The translations under genes and the position numbers were made by a program. From Glycine soja (taxonomy: Eukaryota; Streptophyta; Magnoliopsida; Fabales; Fabaceae), in contig NC_041002.1 in assembly GCF_004193775.1 (NCBI RefSeq), positions 38,537,112-38,601,111 on the forward strand: 64,000 nucleotides of DNA, read 5' to 3'. The notes under the pieces are model-generated. The model was given only the letters and a program-made list of their open reading frames with translations, was not told the DNA's origin and made no database searches. Shown piece by piece: positions 1 through 13,223 of this stretch. The first letter of the stretch is position 1, and each line of letters opens with the position of its first letter.

Positions 1-3000
1 TTTTCAGAAGTTGAGATGCATAAGTTGATTTTAAAATGGATCATATAAATTGATATAGATAAAAGAATGAAAAGACACATTACAACAAATCACCTGTAAG
101 GTCCATCTCCGATAAAGGCAATTCGTGCTTCAGGAAGCCTATCCATGAGACTGCCAAATCATGTGTTTCAAATGTCAAGGCAGGATAAGATATTAAAGTT
201 AGATAATAGATATATTTATTATATGCTCTGGCATGGACTATAAAGAACTGAAGAACAGAAAGATAGGGGCATTTCTAAAAGAACATTTAGAAAACATATC
301 TTTAAAATGTTTTAACCATCTTTAAGCTTCAGTACATTAATAACCAACAAAAAAATTTCAGCAATGTTCCAGTTGATGGACTGCAAAATCATACGTTCGT
401 GTTTTGAAATTTTCAACATGATCACTACCTTTTGAGAAAATCTAAACTCTTCTCAACTCCAAGCCGTCCAACATGAACTATCAAGGGCTTCTCAGGTTCA
501 CCATTGCTATATGACACAAGATTAAGAATAAGTTGAAAACCCATTAAACATCATTGGGCACATGAAAATGGCAAATGGTCTGCACCTCAGTCTTAATCGC
601 ATTTCATGGGACTTGAATCGCGGATGGAAACTTTCAGAATCAACACCCTTGTTCCAAAGACAAATCTTGTTCGCTGGACATCAACAGTAGAATTGAGTTA
701 GACAAAAAATTGCTGCATTGACAATGTAGTATAAAAAAATACTTATGTTCAGATGCTATTATCAACTCAGCGAAGAGCTATGAAATCACTTCATAAGGGG
801 TGTTTGAGTTCACCTGCTGTTACTCTAGCTTCTTCAAGATCTTTTGCAATGGCAGCTGATGGCACCAGTGTAAGATCAGCTGCTCTATGCAGAAATTCTA
901 CACAAAACAGCATATTCATGTTATTTCACAAAAATAAGATTCCAAGTTGAACCAAGGAAGCAAGAGAGCCTATACATACTTATGACCCACCACATGGGTT
1001 GCACCAGCCAGCTAAAGGTGTATCTTGGAATGTATCTGAACAACAATTAAGATCAACCACAAGAACTTGTGGATTTAATCAGAAGTCCAGACATAGCTTT
1101 GCAAATATGAAATACATTCAGAAAATTGAAATGTGAGAAAAGTCCATTTTGGATAAACTTCTCAGTAAGTCCTTGTAAGAGAAGAAAATGAAGAGATAAA
1201 ATGAATCAAAATTATCCATAAAATATAATCAGCTTATACGGTTCAACTTTTTAAGAAGTTCTGTCATCTAACTTCTCCAAAACTTGACACACATAAGTTA
1301 ATTTTAACTTATTAAAGAAGTTTGATTCATTTTACCTCCTACTTTCTTCACCTATGAGTATCAATCAAGAAGTTTAGCCAAATTGATCCTAAATAAGTAA
1401 CTTACACTGGTACGTGGGTGTGATAGGACATGACAATAGGAACACTCAGAAGCTTTGCAATGATAAGGGCACCAAAAACCTGAAATTAGGCCAACCACAA
1501 ATTGAGATAAATAAGTCTTTACACCTACATTGTTCTTTAGAATCCTGAAGTTCATAAATGAGGAGATGCAGGAATTGTAGACTAACCATTATGCCTGGTG
1601 ATGATGCATGTATTATGTCAGGCTTAAACTCAGCAACAGCAGAAATTATTCTTGGACTAAGTGCCAAAGAGAGGGGTACCTTTTGATACCAGGGACAAGG
1701 GAAGCTGCATTTTCATTGTTTTTTGTTTAAATGAAGATCATTAGTACGAAGCAATGGCTGTGGTAGCAACCATAACTTTAAAGAACATACTGGCAATTAC
1801 AATATGAATGCCATGAGGACTTAATAACCTATTTTATTGTGCTTATAACTGACAAAATATTTGAATTTTTCTATGATAATTTTATAAGTTGATTCAAAAA
1901 AGAAAAAGCAAAATACCTAAAAACAGTTTTAGTACTTTTCTCAGAACCTGGAAAAAATAGCTTTGACAAAAAAATAAATAAAAAGAATATTCGGTACCAT
2001 AAAAGTATTTTTCTAAGTAGTAGCATAGGAAATAAGCTAAAAATGAGTGTTGACTGTGATTAAGAAACAAAAGTTTAAAATTCCTTATGACTTAAAAGCA
2101 AAAAATGAGCTAACAAAACTAAAGAAGTCAAAGTCAGCAACCTTCGGGATCCAATTAATTTGGCTCCATAAAATTCCTTGGGTACTCCTTCATGTGTTGT
2201 CACGACCATCACCTATACCATGGACAAATAAAGCTAACCAGTCAGTTTACAAGGTTTAAGGGGAAAAAAATACAGGGCATGTGTATATAGAATCAGAAGG
2301 AGTAGATAAAGTTACCTCATCTCCCATTTCACGAAGGTATTTTATAAAATTCTGGAAACGGTTTTTGTATCCTGAGACATATCTGCAAAATAGATAAAGG
2401 TGGAATCAACATTCTGTTCGAATTGAAGAACATGTTTTTTCTTCCACAGCAGACACCACACCACACATCTTATAAAGGATCGCAAATCAATAGTACCAAG
2501 TGTAATGCAATAATCTCATTGGGATTGTAATTCAGACAGAAAGTAGAAAACATGTGAGGCTAATTTCCCTCCAACTTTTCCTAAAATTAATCTCTAGTCA
2601 CTCACAATTTTAAAACTAATGTCTAATTGGGGTTCTTGACATGCATCCCGCAGCTCGCCCTTAATTTTTTTAAAATAATTGTCACTCAATTTTACATCCA
2701 AGTCAAAAGAGTTGTGATTTTTGGACACCTGCATAGTGTAACACCTCGTTGACACCCCTCATTTCTTTTCATTACATCATATCACATGTCACATTTATTG
2801 TTCTCAATCTTTTATCTCTTTTTCTCTCCAGGTATCTACTAGAACAGGGTGTCCACATAACATTTTTAATTCACAAGCCTGAGTCAGTTAAAAGCAGCAG
2901 AAAATCGCAGAGATGCACTTTCTGATGCTGAGACTACAGAATTATTATTAAGGTAATAGAAATGTTATTCCTAAACAGTTGAAGACAAAGCTAGCTTAAT

Positions 3001-3734
3001 TAAATTATAAAATAAAAGCTTTCTTAATTATTATTATTTTTTCATTAAAAAAACATGAAAACCAAATTCAAATGATCAAATCCATATGATCTACAAAACC
3101 TCAACAGTCAATTCACCAAAAACCAGAGTCAACGCTGAATCAGAACAATAAAACAAGTCAACTGCTGCAGAAACTAAAATTCAATGCTGTTCCAGCCCAA
3201 CTCCAATGTTTCAACATAGAACAAAATAAAAAAAGATTAAAACCACTAAATAGGCAAGAGGGGTTTCAATATTCCAAAACATTCTACATTCAATGAGAAT
3301 TGGAAACCACAAACAGTGCACATTGAAGAATTAAAGACTAATAAACCAACTCACGCAAAAGGAGAAGGCTCAACGAAGAGAGCAATTCTACGAGGCCTAG
3401 AATTGTCCTCAGGATCAAGCAAAGCAAAATCAGGAGGACCCTCTTCCTCCTCCACCACCTGCAACAAACTATCCTCTGCTATAGTCATGTTGGTAGCACA
3501 AAGCACCAAACTTTTTCTGCTTTTCACACTCGTTGACCCTTGCAGAGAGCACAATCTTGCTTTTCTGCAAAAGGGGTTAATGGGTTTTGGTCGAAACGAT
3601 TGGAAACAGCTAAATCTAAGAGAGTTCTGAGGGAAAGTGGAAAAAGAAGAAGATAGGGTTGTTGTTTGTGTGGCAGGTAAACGAAAAGGAGGAGTGAGAG
3701 AGGGATTTATAGAGAGAGACGTAGAGTTGTTCAT
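1..3734 (-). CDS. SQD2: SQD2, UDP-sulfoquinovose:diacylglycerol sulfoquinovosyltransferase (5' part, 10 exons; 3' end outside window)
   Basis: This glycosyltransferase (GT4-like) carries out the last step of sulfolipid (SQDG) synthesis at the chloroplast envelope. Coding exons, read by matching the plant SQD2 family and AG/GT borders: 3734-3355, 2382-2316, 2212-2142, 1704-1587, 1479-1406, 1035-980, 897-814, 673-586, 506-429 and 150-94. They total 1,073 bp and phases agree across every junction, giving 357 codons plus two bases. Exon 1 encodes a Ser/Thr-rich N-terminus of transit-peptide type, ending in RRIALFVEPSPFA. Later exons encode VTTHEGVPKEFYGAK, SLALSPRIISAV, FKPDIIHASSPGIM, SYHTHVPVYIPRYTFSW, DLTLVPSAAIAKDL, LWNKGVDSESFHPRF and PEARIAFIGDGPYR, all SQD2 signatures. 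The C-terminal third lies left of position 1. The start is the ATG at 3734, the only one giving the transit-like leader. No lesion is seen, so it is probably functional. Introns after exons 3 and 4 use the less common donors GTTGCT and GTTAGT. Confidence 0.95.
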
Positions 3735-4447
3735 AATGATTGCAAATGCGTGAGGGAGAATAATAATATAAAGTTACAGTCTTGAATGGAATGGTAGATT
3801 AATTATATGATACGTTGTTGTGCGTTGTGCACGGAAGGAAGAGAGAGAAAGTGTGTGTAGGGGTGCAAAGAGAGGAATCTAAGACACATGTAAGGCTCTA
3901 ATGATGGATATTCTCTTTTTGATGGCGGGACTTCGAGGAATCAAAAGGGAACTGGGAGCATATGCTATTGGGTCACTCTCTTGATACAATTATTATTTTT
4001 GGGTTTTTTTAGCATGAGAAAAATAAGGTCCAGATAAGAATATGGGTTGACACTTGACACTTGACACTTGACACAAAAGTTAAGGATTTGATATGAACTA
4101 CCATCTTCTGTGTGGATGTAGGTTTGAATTCTAACAACGCCACTTTCTTTGCTTAACAGCAATCCTTTTCGGGAGATTCATTAACGTATAGAAGCTAAAT
4201 AAATGAGAAGATGATTTAAAATCTCATTAAATAAAAACAAAAATCTTAGCCATATAACTTCAAAATATGATATAATATGAGATAACAATGTAATATAAAG
4301 TATAATAAACATAAACGAAAATAAATTTAGTGGAGAAGTTTCAAATAGTTTGGGTTAAAGTGCAAAAAGGTTATCCTTAGTTAAAAAATATTCTCACTGC
4401 ACTGGTAGAAAAAATTGATTGTATTCCTCTATAAAGATATAACAATT
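3735..4447. other. SQD2 upstream region and intergenic DNA
   Basis: This holds the 5' leader and promoter side of SQD2 (minus strand), then AT-rich sequence. A short tandem array of the heptamer TTGACAC, about four copies, lies at about 4047-4074. No coding or RNA gene is supported. No TATA box was assigned with confidence. Confidence 0.6.
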
Positions 4448-4990
4448 TGTTGGTCTTGGTTGTGTTCAGGAAAAAGATGTTTTTTCTCTCAAAAATATAA
4501 TTTTTGTTATTTTTTATAAGAACAAGAAGTGAAAAAATTTAGAGGAAAATATCTTGATTTGTAGTAACCAGCAAAAATATTTTGCTACTTGTGTCTATTG
4601 GCTAAAGAAAGAGAGAGATACAGACATAGATCCCTTGTACAACATTAGAAAACTCATCAAAGTAAATATGTCACACCCTTATAAACGTTGAAAGCCAACG
4701 TGCAAGAAAAAACAACTTAACAAACCAAAGTTACAACTAACTACTAGTCATAAAGTAAAAAACTTGTAACGTTACTAAGGAACATAATAACAAACTATAA
4801 TTGATTTGTAAGGCTGATAACACGTAAAAAAAAAATGATCCAATAAAAAGCAAAATCCTAAAAGAAACAAATTTAAACTATTATGATTTTAGTTTTATGG
4901 AACAGATTCTAAAACAAATATTTTATTTCATAAAAACAAAATTAATATATATTTATAAAATTTAAATTATAAAACATATATTTACTAACA
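4448..4990 (-). repeat. Candidate 3' LTR of a decayed Ty1/copia element
   Basis: On the minus strand a purine-rich tract GTGGGAGAA (4999-4991) is followed directly by TGTTAG (from 4990), as expected for a polypurine tract and LTR start. An end reading CCAACA lies at 4448, which would make a 543-bp LTR with short inverted ends. A TATAAGGG motif lies inside on the same strand. The matching 5' LTR was not found, so the lower boundary is a proposal. It sits downstream of the pol remnant in the same orientation, which supports the assignment. Confidence 0.5.
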
Positions 4991-5583
4991 TTCTCCCACA
5001 TATTTAAAATTTTAAAACATTAAAAAAAAACATAATTTGTATAAGAACATAAAAGAAAGAGATATTGTATTTTAGTATAAGGAGTCTTTTGGGTTTGAGT
5101 CTTATATCTACTGTTTATGAACTTTCACCCGAGAAAAATATAGAGACTTAATTGTCTTGAACTATACCTTCTTTATTCGGACTTTAGTGTGCAACCCCTA
5201 CAATATTGGTGTTCATTTATGTTCTAATAAGAGGTTGCACGTTACATGGCCTTGCATATGTTTCTTGTTTCGTGAGTGTCATGTAGAGATTAACTCATAT
5301 CTCAAAGTGGTGGCTCCATCTCACCCCTACAACAATTGTCATCGAATCCATTAAGAAGTATTTTTTTATTAATTTTTAAATTAAAAAAATACACATATGT
5401 AAATACATCAACCTTAATATTGCCACAATTTACAATACACCTTATCATAGAAATGAGAAATGGAACAACTCCGCAAAATAAATATTTTGGTGTACTTTAG
5501 TCAATAAATAATTTCATTGTTTACCCGTTGAACTCCAGACATGGGATCACCAATCACACGGAGACGAGTGTCTATTGTTGTGA

Positions 5584-7200
5584 CTAAATAATGAGCTTTA
5601 GTCCTATTTCCCACGACAACTCAAGTACTTGTTGGTGCATCAACCATTTTGTAAGCAAATCATTAATATTATTTTTTGTCCTCACAAAGTCAAGAGAAAT
5701 AATACCATAAGAAATCAAATTTCTAATAAACTTACATCTTACTTTTAGATGTCTTCTTTTCTCATTAAACTTTTTTGCTAGTAATCGTAGATATAACAAC
5801 TTGACTATTACAATGCATTGAAATTGAGGGTATAGGCTTATTTAATAATGGCAAATCAAATAGCAAATTTTTAAGAAACTCAGTCTCACTAGTAGTGGTA
5901 TCTAAAATAATAATTTCTACTTCCATGGTAGAACGTGAAATAATAGTTTGTTCAACAAATTTTCATGATATTGCATCATCAGCTAAAGTAAAGACATAAC
6001 CACTTGTCAATTTTGTTTTATCAAAATCAGAAATTCAATTTGTATCACTAAACCCCTCAATTACAGCAGGAAAACATGTATAATGAAAGCCATAATTAAT
6101 GGTTCCTTTTAGATATCTAAAAATCCTTTCTAATGCAGTTTAATGAGAATGATCAAGATTATGAGTATACCTTCCTAATCTATCGACTGTATATGCAATG
6201 TTAGACTTAGAGAAGTTTGTCAAATGCAACAAAGAACCAATAATTTGAGAATATTTATGAGAAGAACTTCCTTTACTCAATTTTTTCTTTAACTTAATGG
6301 ATGAGTCATAAGGCGTAGAAACATGTTTCACATAAAAATAATTAAACTTCTTCAATACCTTTTCAACATAATGTGATTGGATTAAAATCATGCCATCATC
6401 TTTCTTTATAAGCTTAATACACAAGATCACATTTACAGGACCAAGGTCCTTCATGTCAAAATTACTAGACAAGAAAGACTTCACATCATTTATGACATGC
6501 ATATATTACAACTAAATATCAATATGTCATCCACATACAAACATAAAATGACACATCTTCTATCACCAAATTGTTTCACATACACTCATTTATCACTATT
6601 ATTGATTTGAAAACCATACGAAAGAACAATTTGATCAAACTTTTCATGTCATTGCTTTGGAACTTGTTTCAAACTATATAAAGATTTAACAAGTTTGCAA
6701 ACTTTCTTTTCTTTACCCGATTCTACAAAGCCTTCAGGTTGACTCATATAGATTCTTTCTTCTAAATCCCCATTTAACAAAACAATTTTTACATCCATTT
6801 GATGAATTTCCAAATTAAAAACACAGGAAAGTGTAATTAAAACTCTAATAGTAGTAACTTTAGAAACAAGAGAATATGTATCAAAGAAATCCACACCTTC
6901 TACTTGTTTACAACCAATCACAACAAGTCTTGCCTTAAATTTTTCTATAGATCCATCAGTTCTTAGTTTCTTTTGGAAAAACAACTAACAACCTTTAGTT
7001 TTACAACTAGGGGGGAAGACGGGAGATCAGTTAGAAACCAAGTTTTATTAGTTTTGAAAGAATTCATTTCATCATTAATAGATTCTTTCCAAAAAGGTGC
7101 ATCAATAGACCTCATAGCCTCACATTTCATCTTCATGCATATAAACGATCTTTTTTCTAAGCATGTATCTGATCAACAAAGTTTGCATATAAACGAGTTG
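5584..7200 (-). pseudogene. Degenerate Ty1/copia pol (reverse transcriptase to RNase H)
   Basis: Three separate open stretches on the minus strand read in order as copia pol. About 7200-6649 is the start of the RT, with FKARLVVIGCKQVEGVDF, IHQMDVKIVLLNGDLEE and the SLYSLKQ motif. About 6502-6140 is the later RT region, with DLGPVNVILCIKL and a SQIIGSLLHLT motif. About 5799-5584 is the end of RNase H, with FVRTKNNINDLLTKWL. Frameshifts and stops separate them. The YVDD box and the gag, protease and integrase regions are not recognisable. It is an inactive fragment of a different and much older copia lineage than the SIRE1 copy at 38-47 kb. Confidence 0.85.
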
Positions 7201-7215
7201 GTTTGGACCCAATAA

Positions 7216-7837
7216 TAAAAAAAAAACATTTTAAAAAAACTATCAAATTAGAAGAAATTTATTTTTTTTCTTTCATTTTTAAGCTAAAACCTATCAAGAT
7301 TTATAACAACTTCAAACATTCAAACCTTCTAAATTAAATATCAAGGTCTTATATGAGTTTCACGGGCTAGCCTATGAGCTTACGATTTTCATGGGTCAAA
7401 CAAAAGTTTACTTGTAGTTATGTAGATTTTTTCCGTTATCCACATGATCCATGAGTTTAACATATATCAGTCTGCGGACCATGACCTACACATCTATAAC
7501 CACGATTGCTAGAGCCTAAAATTTCATGATATTATATAGGGGAATGTGACGCAAATTCGTTTTGTCTCAAGTTAGCAAGATCTCTTTTTGTTTTCTATGC
7601 AAATAACTTTTTGTGGGGTTTTGTGGATTCAAAAGATAAATTATGGTAGTAAAAATAGAACAAAAAATTGCATCTTAGAATCAATGAAAATAATTAGTTC
7701 AAGAAAATTGAACACTCCATAGCTTATTCACATGCCCCAGAGTGAAATTAATTGCAAATGTTTTCTCAATCTTAAATCACGTGGAACACATGGCCACGAC
7801 ACGATCCATGTATCTATTATCCATTTAGAGTTTGATT
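7216..7837. other. AT-rich intergenic DNA
   Basis: No coding, RNA or clear repeat feature is visible. It may include the eroded 5' part of the neighbouring copia fragment, but no integrase or primer-binding site can be seen. Confidence 0.5.
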
Positions 7838-8506
7838 AATTAGATTAATGGAATTGAGTAGCTGCTCTAATGCCAATGCAAGATCCCAATTACTTGCATA
7901 ACCCGAACTCAACTCATATGAATAATTAGATCAAACATTCATTGAATCTAAGGAAATATAATTGGTTATTTGTATTTTTTTTCATGAAGTTAATAAAAAA
8001 ATGTTTTTTAAAATAAACTGAATCAAACCTCGGTTTTTAACTTAACAAGGGATTAATACATTTGATCGAGTCTCCCTCTCATATTAGCTATAATTAGATA
8101 TATTAATGGAATTGGGCAACTGCTCTAAGGCTAATGCAAGATCAAACTTTCCTTGAATCTAAGGGATAGTAATGTTTTTTTTTTCACGAAGTTAATGAAA
8201 ATAAATATTTTTTATAAATAAGTTCGGTCAAACATGCATTTACTTCCTTTGTTCCACATTATATGATGTTTTATATAAAAAAAATTCCAAATTAGTTGTC
8301 GTTTTCCCAAACTAATGAAGCATTAATAATTTTTTCATGATACTCTTTTTTTTTATAAAATTTAAAATATTAATTACATTTCTTAATACATGTGCTAAAC
8401 CTTAAACATAATATAATATGATATGGAGGTAGCACTTATTTAAACCTCTATTTTTAAGTCAATGAGAATTAACACATTTGGTTGAGTCTTTGGCTCATAT
8501 TAACTT
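7838..8506. repeat. Diverged direct repeat (two units)
   Basis: Unit 1 is about 7838-8090 and unit 2 about 8094-8506. Shared landmarks in the same order are TTAATGGAATTG, GCTCTAA followed by AATGCAAGATC, GAATCTAAGG, AGTTAATRAAA, AACCTCNRTTTTTAA and CATTTGRTYGAGTCT. Unit 2 is longer because it holds the MITE at 8243-8429. The divergence suggests an old tandem duplication. Confidence 0.7.
8243..8429. mobile_element. Stowaway-like MITE (Tc1/mariner class), 187 bp
   Basis: The element begins CTTCCTTTGTTCCACATTAT. Its right end, read in reverse complement, begins CCTCCATATCATATTATATT. These are imperfect terminal inverted repeats of the CTCCCTCCGTTCC type. It is flanked on both sides by TA (8241-8242 and 8430-8431), the expected target duplication. 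It has no coding capacity. Unit 1 of the surrounding direct repeat lacks the insert, which gives an approximate empty site. Confidence 0.72.
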
Positions 8507-10956
8507 AGAATTTAGGTTCAATTATTAGATTTTTTATGTTGATAGATAATATGTACTTTTTACTATAAATTCTCCCTCAAGTTATTAGTCTTCTTCCTTG
8601 ACCTTGAAAGGCAATATATCTTCTCCTAATCTAGACTTTTTCTCTATCAATAAACCCCCTCTGTTTTTTTAGTGAAAAATGACTATTATCCATAAAAAAG
8701 TCATCATTGATTTAGACCAAGAACCACAAATAAGAACACCGAGTTGATCAAATCCACATCCAAATCATGCAAACCCAAAATTCAAAAGAGAGGAACATCA
8801 ATTAATAACAATCAATAAACAACATTTAGGATCTCACAGCCAAGGAAACTTCTTGTGTTAATCCCACGTTATTTCGACTAAGTATCGAAATAATATTTTA
8901 TGTTGATGCTACTGTGTTTGAAAATTAAAGATTTACAGTGGATATTAAAGATGAAGGTTATTAATGGTAGGGATTGAAGATCAAAATCATCGACGGTGAA
9001 AATTTATGAAAAGTTTGCAGCGATAGCTAGGAATCTTATTATGTCCATTATCACAATACTCATATATAGTAACTTTATCGCTTTCCTTTACATTTTTGTT
9101 GTACTTTTCTCTAAATCTTTAGTCACTATCCAATCTTCATTTCTTCTTGAAACTCATTACTCTTTTAATTTTCTGCATATTTTATTTGTGCCCTTTATTT
9201 CTATTGCATTTTTTAATTTGTTCTCATAATAAAAAAAATAGCACGTTGACCCATGATAAAAACCTTTAAAGGAGGATAAAAAAGCCTCCAAAAAAATAGA
9301 TGTCCCTTTCAACAAATATCTATGAGATTATGTTTTTTGAGAAAAATGAAAATTAAATTTCACCGTCAACATCTTGAATCACAATGGAAGCCAAAAAACA
9401 AAAGAGAATGGAAAGAAGAGAACAAGAAATGTTTCAAAATGTGAGAATGAGATTGTCCTCTTTCTTGCTCTTTGTTTCTAGCTAGATAACTTCATGTTAA
9501 AACTTGATGCACAAATTGCTTCCATTATGGAAACAATCTATCTCTCGTCTAGTGATACCTAATTTGCTTAACTTTTTTATACATAACAAAATTAAAGACA
9601 AAGAACAACCAAAAAATTAAGGTCTAAAGTGCACAACACCCATGCTGTTTGCTAGTAGAAGGGTGGAAAGTTAGGAAGGACATGAGGTCCAAACATGAAA
9701 TGAGTTTTCATGGGTATTTATATTTGAAAGGAATAATTTATGCAAAAATTGCAATCAACGCCACTAGACTCAAACAATCACAAAAACGAGATAGCATGCA
9801 GACCGGGTTTAAATGGAATGTAGGCTAGCGTGTGTTAATTAGTTTAATTTACCAAGACAATAGTTTTAGGTCCATAACATCTTATATAACTCTAGATATG
9901 GGCAAAATAGTGTATCTGGGTCATCATGTCATCAAGTACTAGGAAAAATTGTGCGTATGCTTTTAACTTTCATATTACCAAGTCATTGATTTTTACTTCT
10001 CTTAATTACGTCGCACAAGAGTTAAGATACATGATATCCTGTCATTTTTATTTTTTTTATAACCATTGTAAATAAAATATTTTGCTCTTTGTTAAACTCA
10101 AAAATATTCTCACACCAGCTCTCTATGTGTTACTAATTAAACTACACTTACTGTGACACATCTTTCCATTTACCAATAGTAGTGCTTCTCATATAGCAAC
10201 CCTTGGTTGAAATAAAAGATGGACCCCAATGGTTATAACTAAGATGTAATTTTGTCGAAAAACCTAACTATCAAAATGGCATAGTCCTTTTGCCTGTTGT
10301 TTGATAACAAAATTAAATCTGGCCCTGGCCGTTTTGCCTGAACTGTAACTTCTTTTCACACATATTCATAAATATCATTTTATTATTAAAATAAAAATAA
10401 GCATAAAATTTGTTTAGACATAACTCAATTTGAGTATTGCCACATAATGACATACACAAACAAGGGAAATGCACATTATATTTTCTCTAATTGAACCTGA
10501 ATATGTGAAACTTTGATTCAAAAAGCCAACAATGTGAATTTGACAATTCCTTCAAAAAAGTCTAGTCTTACATTTACCTTTTGTGAACAAAAGTCTATTC
10601 TTACATAATTGACAAATAAGATATTATTATAACTCCACTATATGATTTCTTCTATGCACAATTTCAGTATAAGTCAGCTGAGTGCACTAGATAGCCACAT
10701 CCTTTAGTTACCCAACACGTGACAATCTGATCTCATTTTATTTTTTACATTCATATTGAGACAATAATAAGTTCTACTGAAGAAAGTTGTAATTGAGTTT
10801 ATCAACTTATAATTATTACTACTTGTCCTTCTGTTGGGGCACTGAACATTTTGCCAACAGAAAACAACTGGTTAAAGGATATTGCAATACAATTGGCCCC
10901 ATGCTTATTGTGTAATAGTGGTCATTACTTTTTGTAACATGTGGTGGGGCTATGCT
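8507..10956. other. AT-rich intergenic DNA without supported genes
   Basis: Both strands are broken by frequent stops. The longest open stretch (8996-9229, plus) is low-complexity and hydrophobic and has no recognisable motif. No RNA gene or dated repeat was identified. Confidence 0.5.
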
Positions 10957-11208
10957 TGTTAGAATTTTAGAGGATCCTTATAAAATACCAATATAACTAC
11001 CAATAACACATTACGTTAGATTATTAAGAAGGGTTTTAGGGATACCTGGATCCCCAATGATTGATCAAACAAAAGCAACATAATGTGAATCCGTAGGTAA
11101 CCGATGACTTCATGATTCTTCCTCAATCATAATCTCTTTATTCCTTAATAGGACTTTCATAACTCTTCAGATGGGGAGAAGAGAAACTATATGTGACGGC
11201 TCGGTATA
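10957..11208 (-). repeat. Copia-like LTR fragment, left copy
   Basis: Begins TGTTAGAATTTTAG. It matches 13,224-13,464 along its length with scattered substitutions and small indels, sharing GGATACCTGGATCC, AATGATTGATCAAACAAA, CTCTTCAGATGGGGAGAAG and GTGACGGCTCGGTATA. The match ends abruptly after GGTATA, so this copy looks truncated. If the pair belongs to one minus-strand element, this would be the 3' LTR remnant. Confidence 0.6.
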
Positions 11209-11770
11209 AATTTGACCAAATTAGAAATAAATTTTGGTTTAATAAATAACTCAATATATGTCTCAACCAAATTCAAATGAATTGAGTCTTTTAAAGCAAC
11301 ATAAAAGTTTCCATAGTTTCAACTACAACTTTATGTCATCGCCCATATAGAATAATCTTTCATTATCACTTGGTGGATGACTCCATAAGTAGCATCGTAT
11401 AGACATACTTTTGTGAGTAATAGAACCAAAATCTATCCACTAATGTTCATCGGTACAAAACTAAATTAATTTTAAAACAAACAAAAATGAGAAGTTTACC
11501 ATTCTTCACACACTAAATTGAGACTTTTTTTTATATGCCTCATCCTACAAAAGTAACAAGGAAATTCCTTATATTATTTTCTTGTTTCTTCTCTAGAAAA
11601 AAATTATGCAATATTCTCAATTCTCAATTGACTCCTTTCAAACTATAAATTTTATGCATGCACCTTTGATATTCAAACAATATGAGTATTTTAAACCGTA
11701 GTAGTAGCAACAACAACAATTAAAGAGAAAGTAAACATACAATGCAAAAATAATCTTTATGGTAAATTTC
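11209..11770. other. Non-coding interior of the old LTR pair
   Basis: AT-rich, with no ORF or motif of a retroelement protein. It lies between the two LTR-like copies. Confidence 0.4.
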
Positions 11771-12620
11771 AAGACCCAAACAAGATATCTAGCGCATCAT
11801 TAATCCTCAATCTTTGAAGAAGACTAACTGCAAGTGGTACTCTCAGTGCATTGATCAAACATTGGTGATAAGTCCTGTCAAACAAAAGTTGTCTTTGGAC
11901 ACTCCATTGCTAACATGAAAAACTTATATGATGATTCCTCCGATCAAATAATGATTGTCTTTGAACATTTCATTATTCACATGGAAAATCACACTATTTA
12001 TAATCTCACATGTTTACCATCGCAAGCATGTAACATTTATGTCTTTCTTTGAGCCGAGCATAATTTGCATGAATAATTCCATGTAACATTTATGTAAATT
12101 CAATCAAATCAACTTACGCAACAAAGGTTACTTTGACAACATGTTGTTTCAATTAATTTAACCAAAAAATACAAGATAATTTAATATAATAAATGGGAGG
12201 TCTTAAAATCACACAACTTTCACATATAATTAAGTCATATAAAAATATATATAATAGAACGTGCAAATATTTTGCATAACAGACCCATCACAAGATACCT
12301 AACACAACATTAATTCCTAGTCTTTGGATAGAAAAATTAATTTTTAATTGGTACTTTCAATGCAATGATCAAATATTGATGATAAATTCTGTCAAATAAT
12401 AGTTTTTCTTTGGATCGACTATTATTCACATGAAAACACCTTATAATTGTCACACATTTATCATCATAGGTACAATATTATTTGGCCAAATTGTGTCTTC
12501 CTTTAGGCTGAACACAATTTGTATAAATAATTTCATACTGATATCTATGTAATTTTAATCAAATCAATTTTCACAACAAAGATTACTTTGCCAATATATC
12601 GTATCAATCAATTTATTTAA
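11771..12620. repeat. Diverged tandem direct repeat, units about 390 and 340 bp
   Basis: Unit 1 is about 11,771-12,160 and unit 2 about 12,281-12,620, roughly 510 bp apart. Shared in order: AAGATAYCTA, CATTAAT and TCNYAGTCTTTG-type sequence, GGTACTYTCARTGCAWTGATC, TCTGTCAAAYAAWAG, CAAATCAACTT/ATTTTC and ACAACAAAGRTTACTTTG. No protein similarity was recognised. It lies inside the LTR pair. Confidence 0.65.
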
Positions 12621-13210
12621 AAAATTACTAGACATTCAAATAAATAGGAAGAATCTGTTACTGTTGGATTTACACCCAATCATGATAGGAGAAAAATATA
12701 AAACACTAATTATGCCAAGTAAATATTATATCATTAAATTATATTTAACGCTATCATTAATTTATATTTAAGATATACTAAGTAAATATCACATTCGTAA
12801 ATAACCCTGAATCCATAAAGACAATGTAAAAGAATATACCCAATAATGTCACACGGTATATTTAAATCCAAAGAAACAAACCATAACAAAAAGACATTAA
12901 TTTGGGATTTTTTAAAAATCAATTTCTCTCTCTTTCTTCTATTTGTTTTGCTCCTAGGGCTACCCGCTCTTGCGATTTTCTTTTGCCATTGGAGTGGAAG
13001 GCCATTCTCACAACTTTTGAGAAAACACATTAAAGAGAATGAAGAATGCATAGCAAATTGCTAATATGGCTTTTATAGGTTTGCTTCTCGTGATTCATGC
13101 TTTAGTTGATATAATCAAAGCAAAACAAAATTAGGGTTCATATAATCAAAGCAATCCAAGCATAACAAATCAAAGAAATTTAAATCCCTATAATCTAATA
13201 GTAATGGTGG

Positions 13211-13221
13211 CTTTGATACCA
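13211..13221 (-). other. Retrotransposon primer-binding site (tRNA-Met type)
   Basis: On the minus strand TGGTATCAAAG lies 2 bp after an LTR end reading CTAACA. This matches the plant copia primer-binding site complementary to initiator tRNA-Met, with a mismatch relative to the usual TGGTATCAGAG. It fixes the element as minus-strand, with the LTR at 13,224 rightwards as its 5' LTR. Confidence 0.7.
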
Positions 13222-13223
13222 CT

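Noticed and set aside
2047..2259. Plus-strand ORF of 70 codons
   Set aside because: It is antisense to SQD2 exon 3 and its introns. The peptide has no family features.
3316..3630. Plus-strand ORF of 104 codons
   Set aside because: Antisense of SQD2 exon 1, whose minus-strand reading is clearly the real one.
12734..13064. Overlapping ORFs on both strands near 12.7-13.1 kb
   Set aside because: No conserved motif. They lie in the leader-like part of an old LTR element next to its primer-binding site, with background composition.
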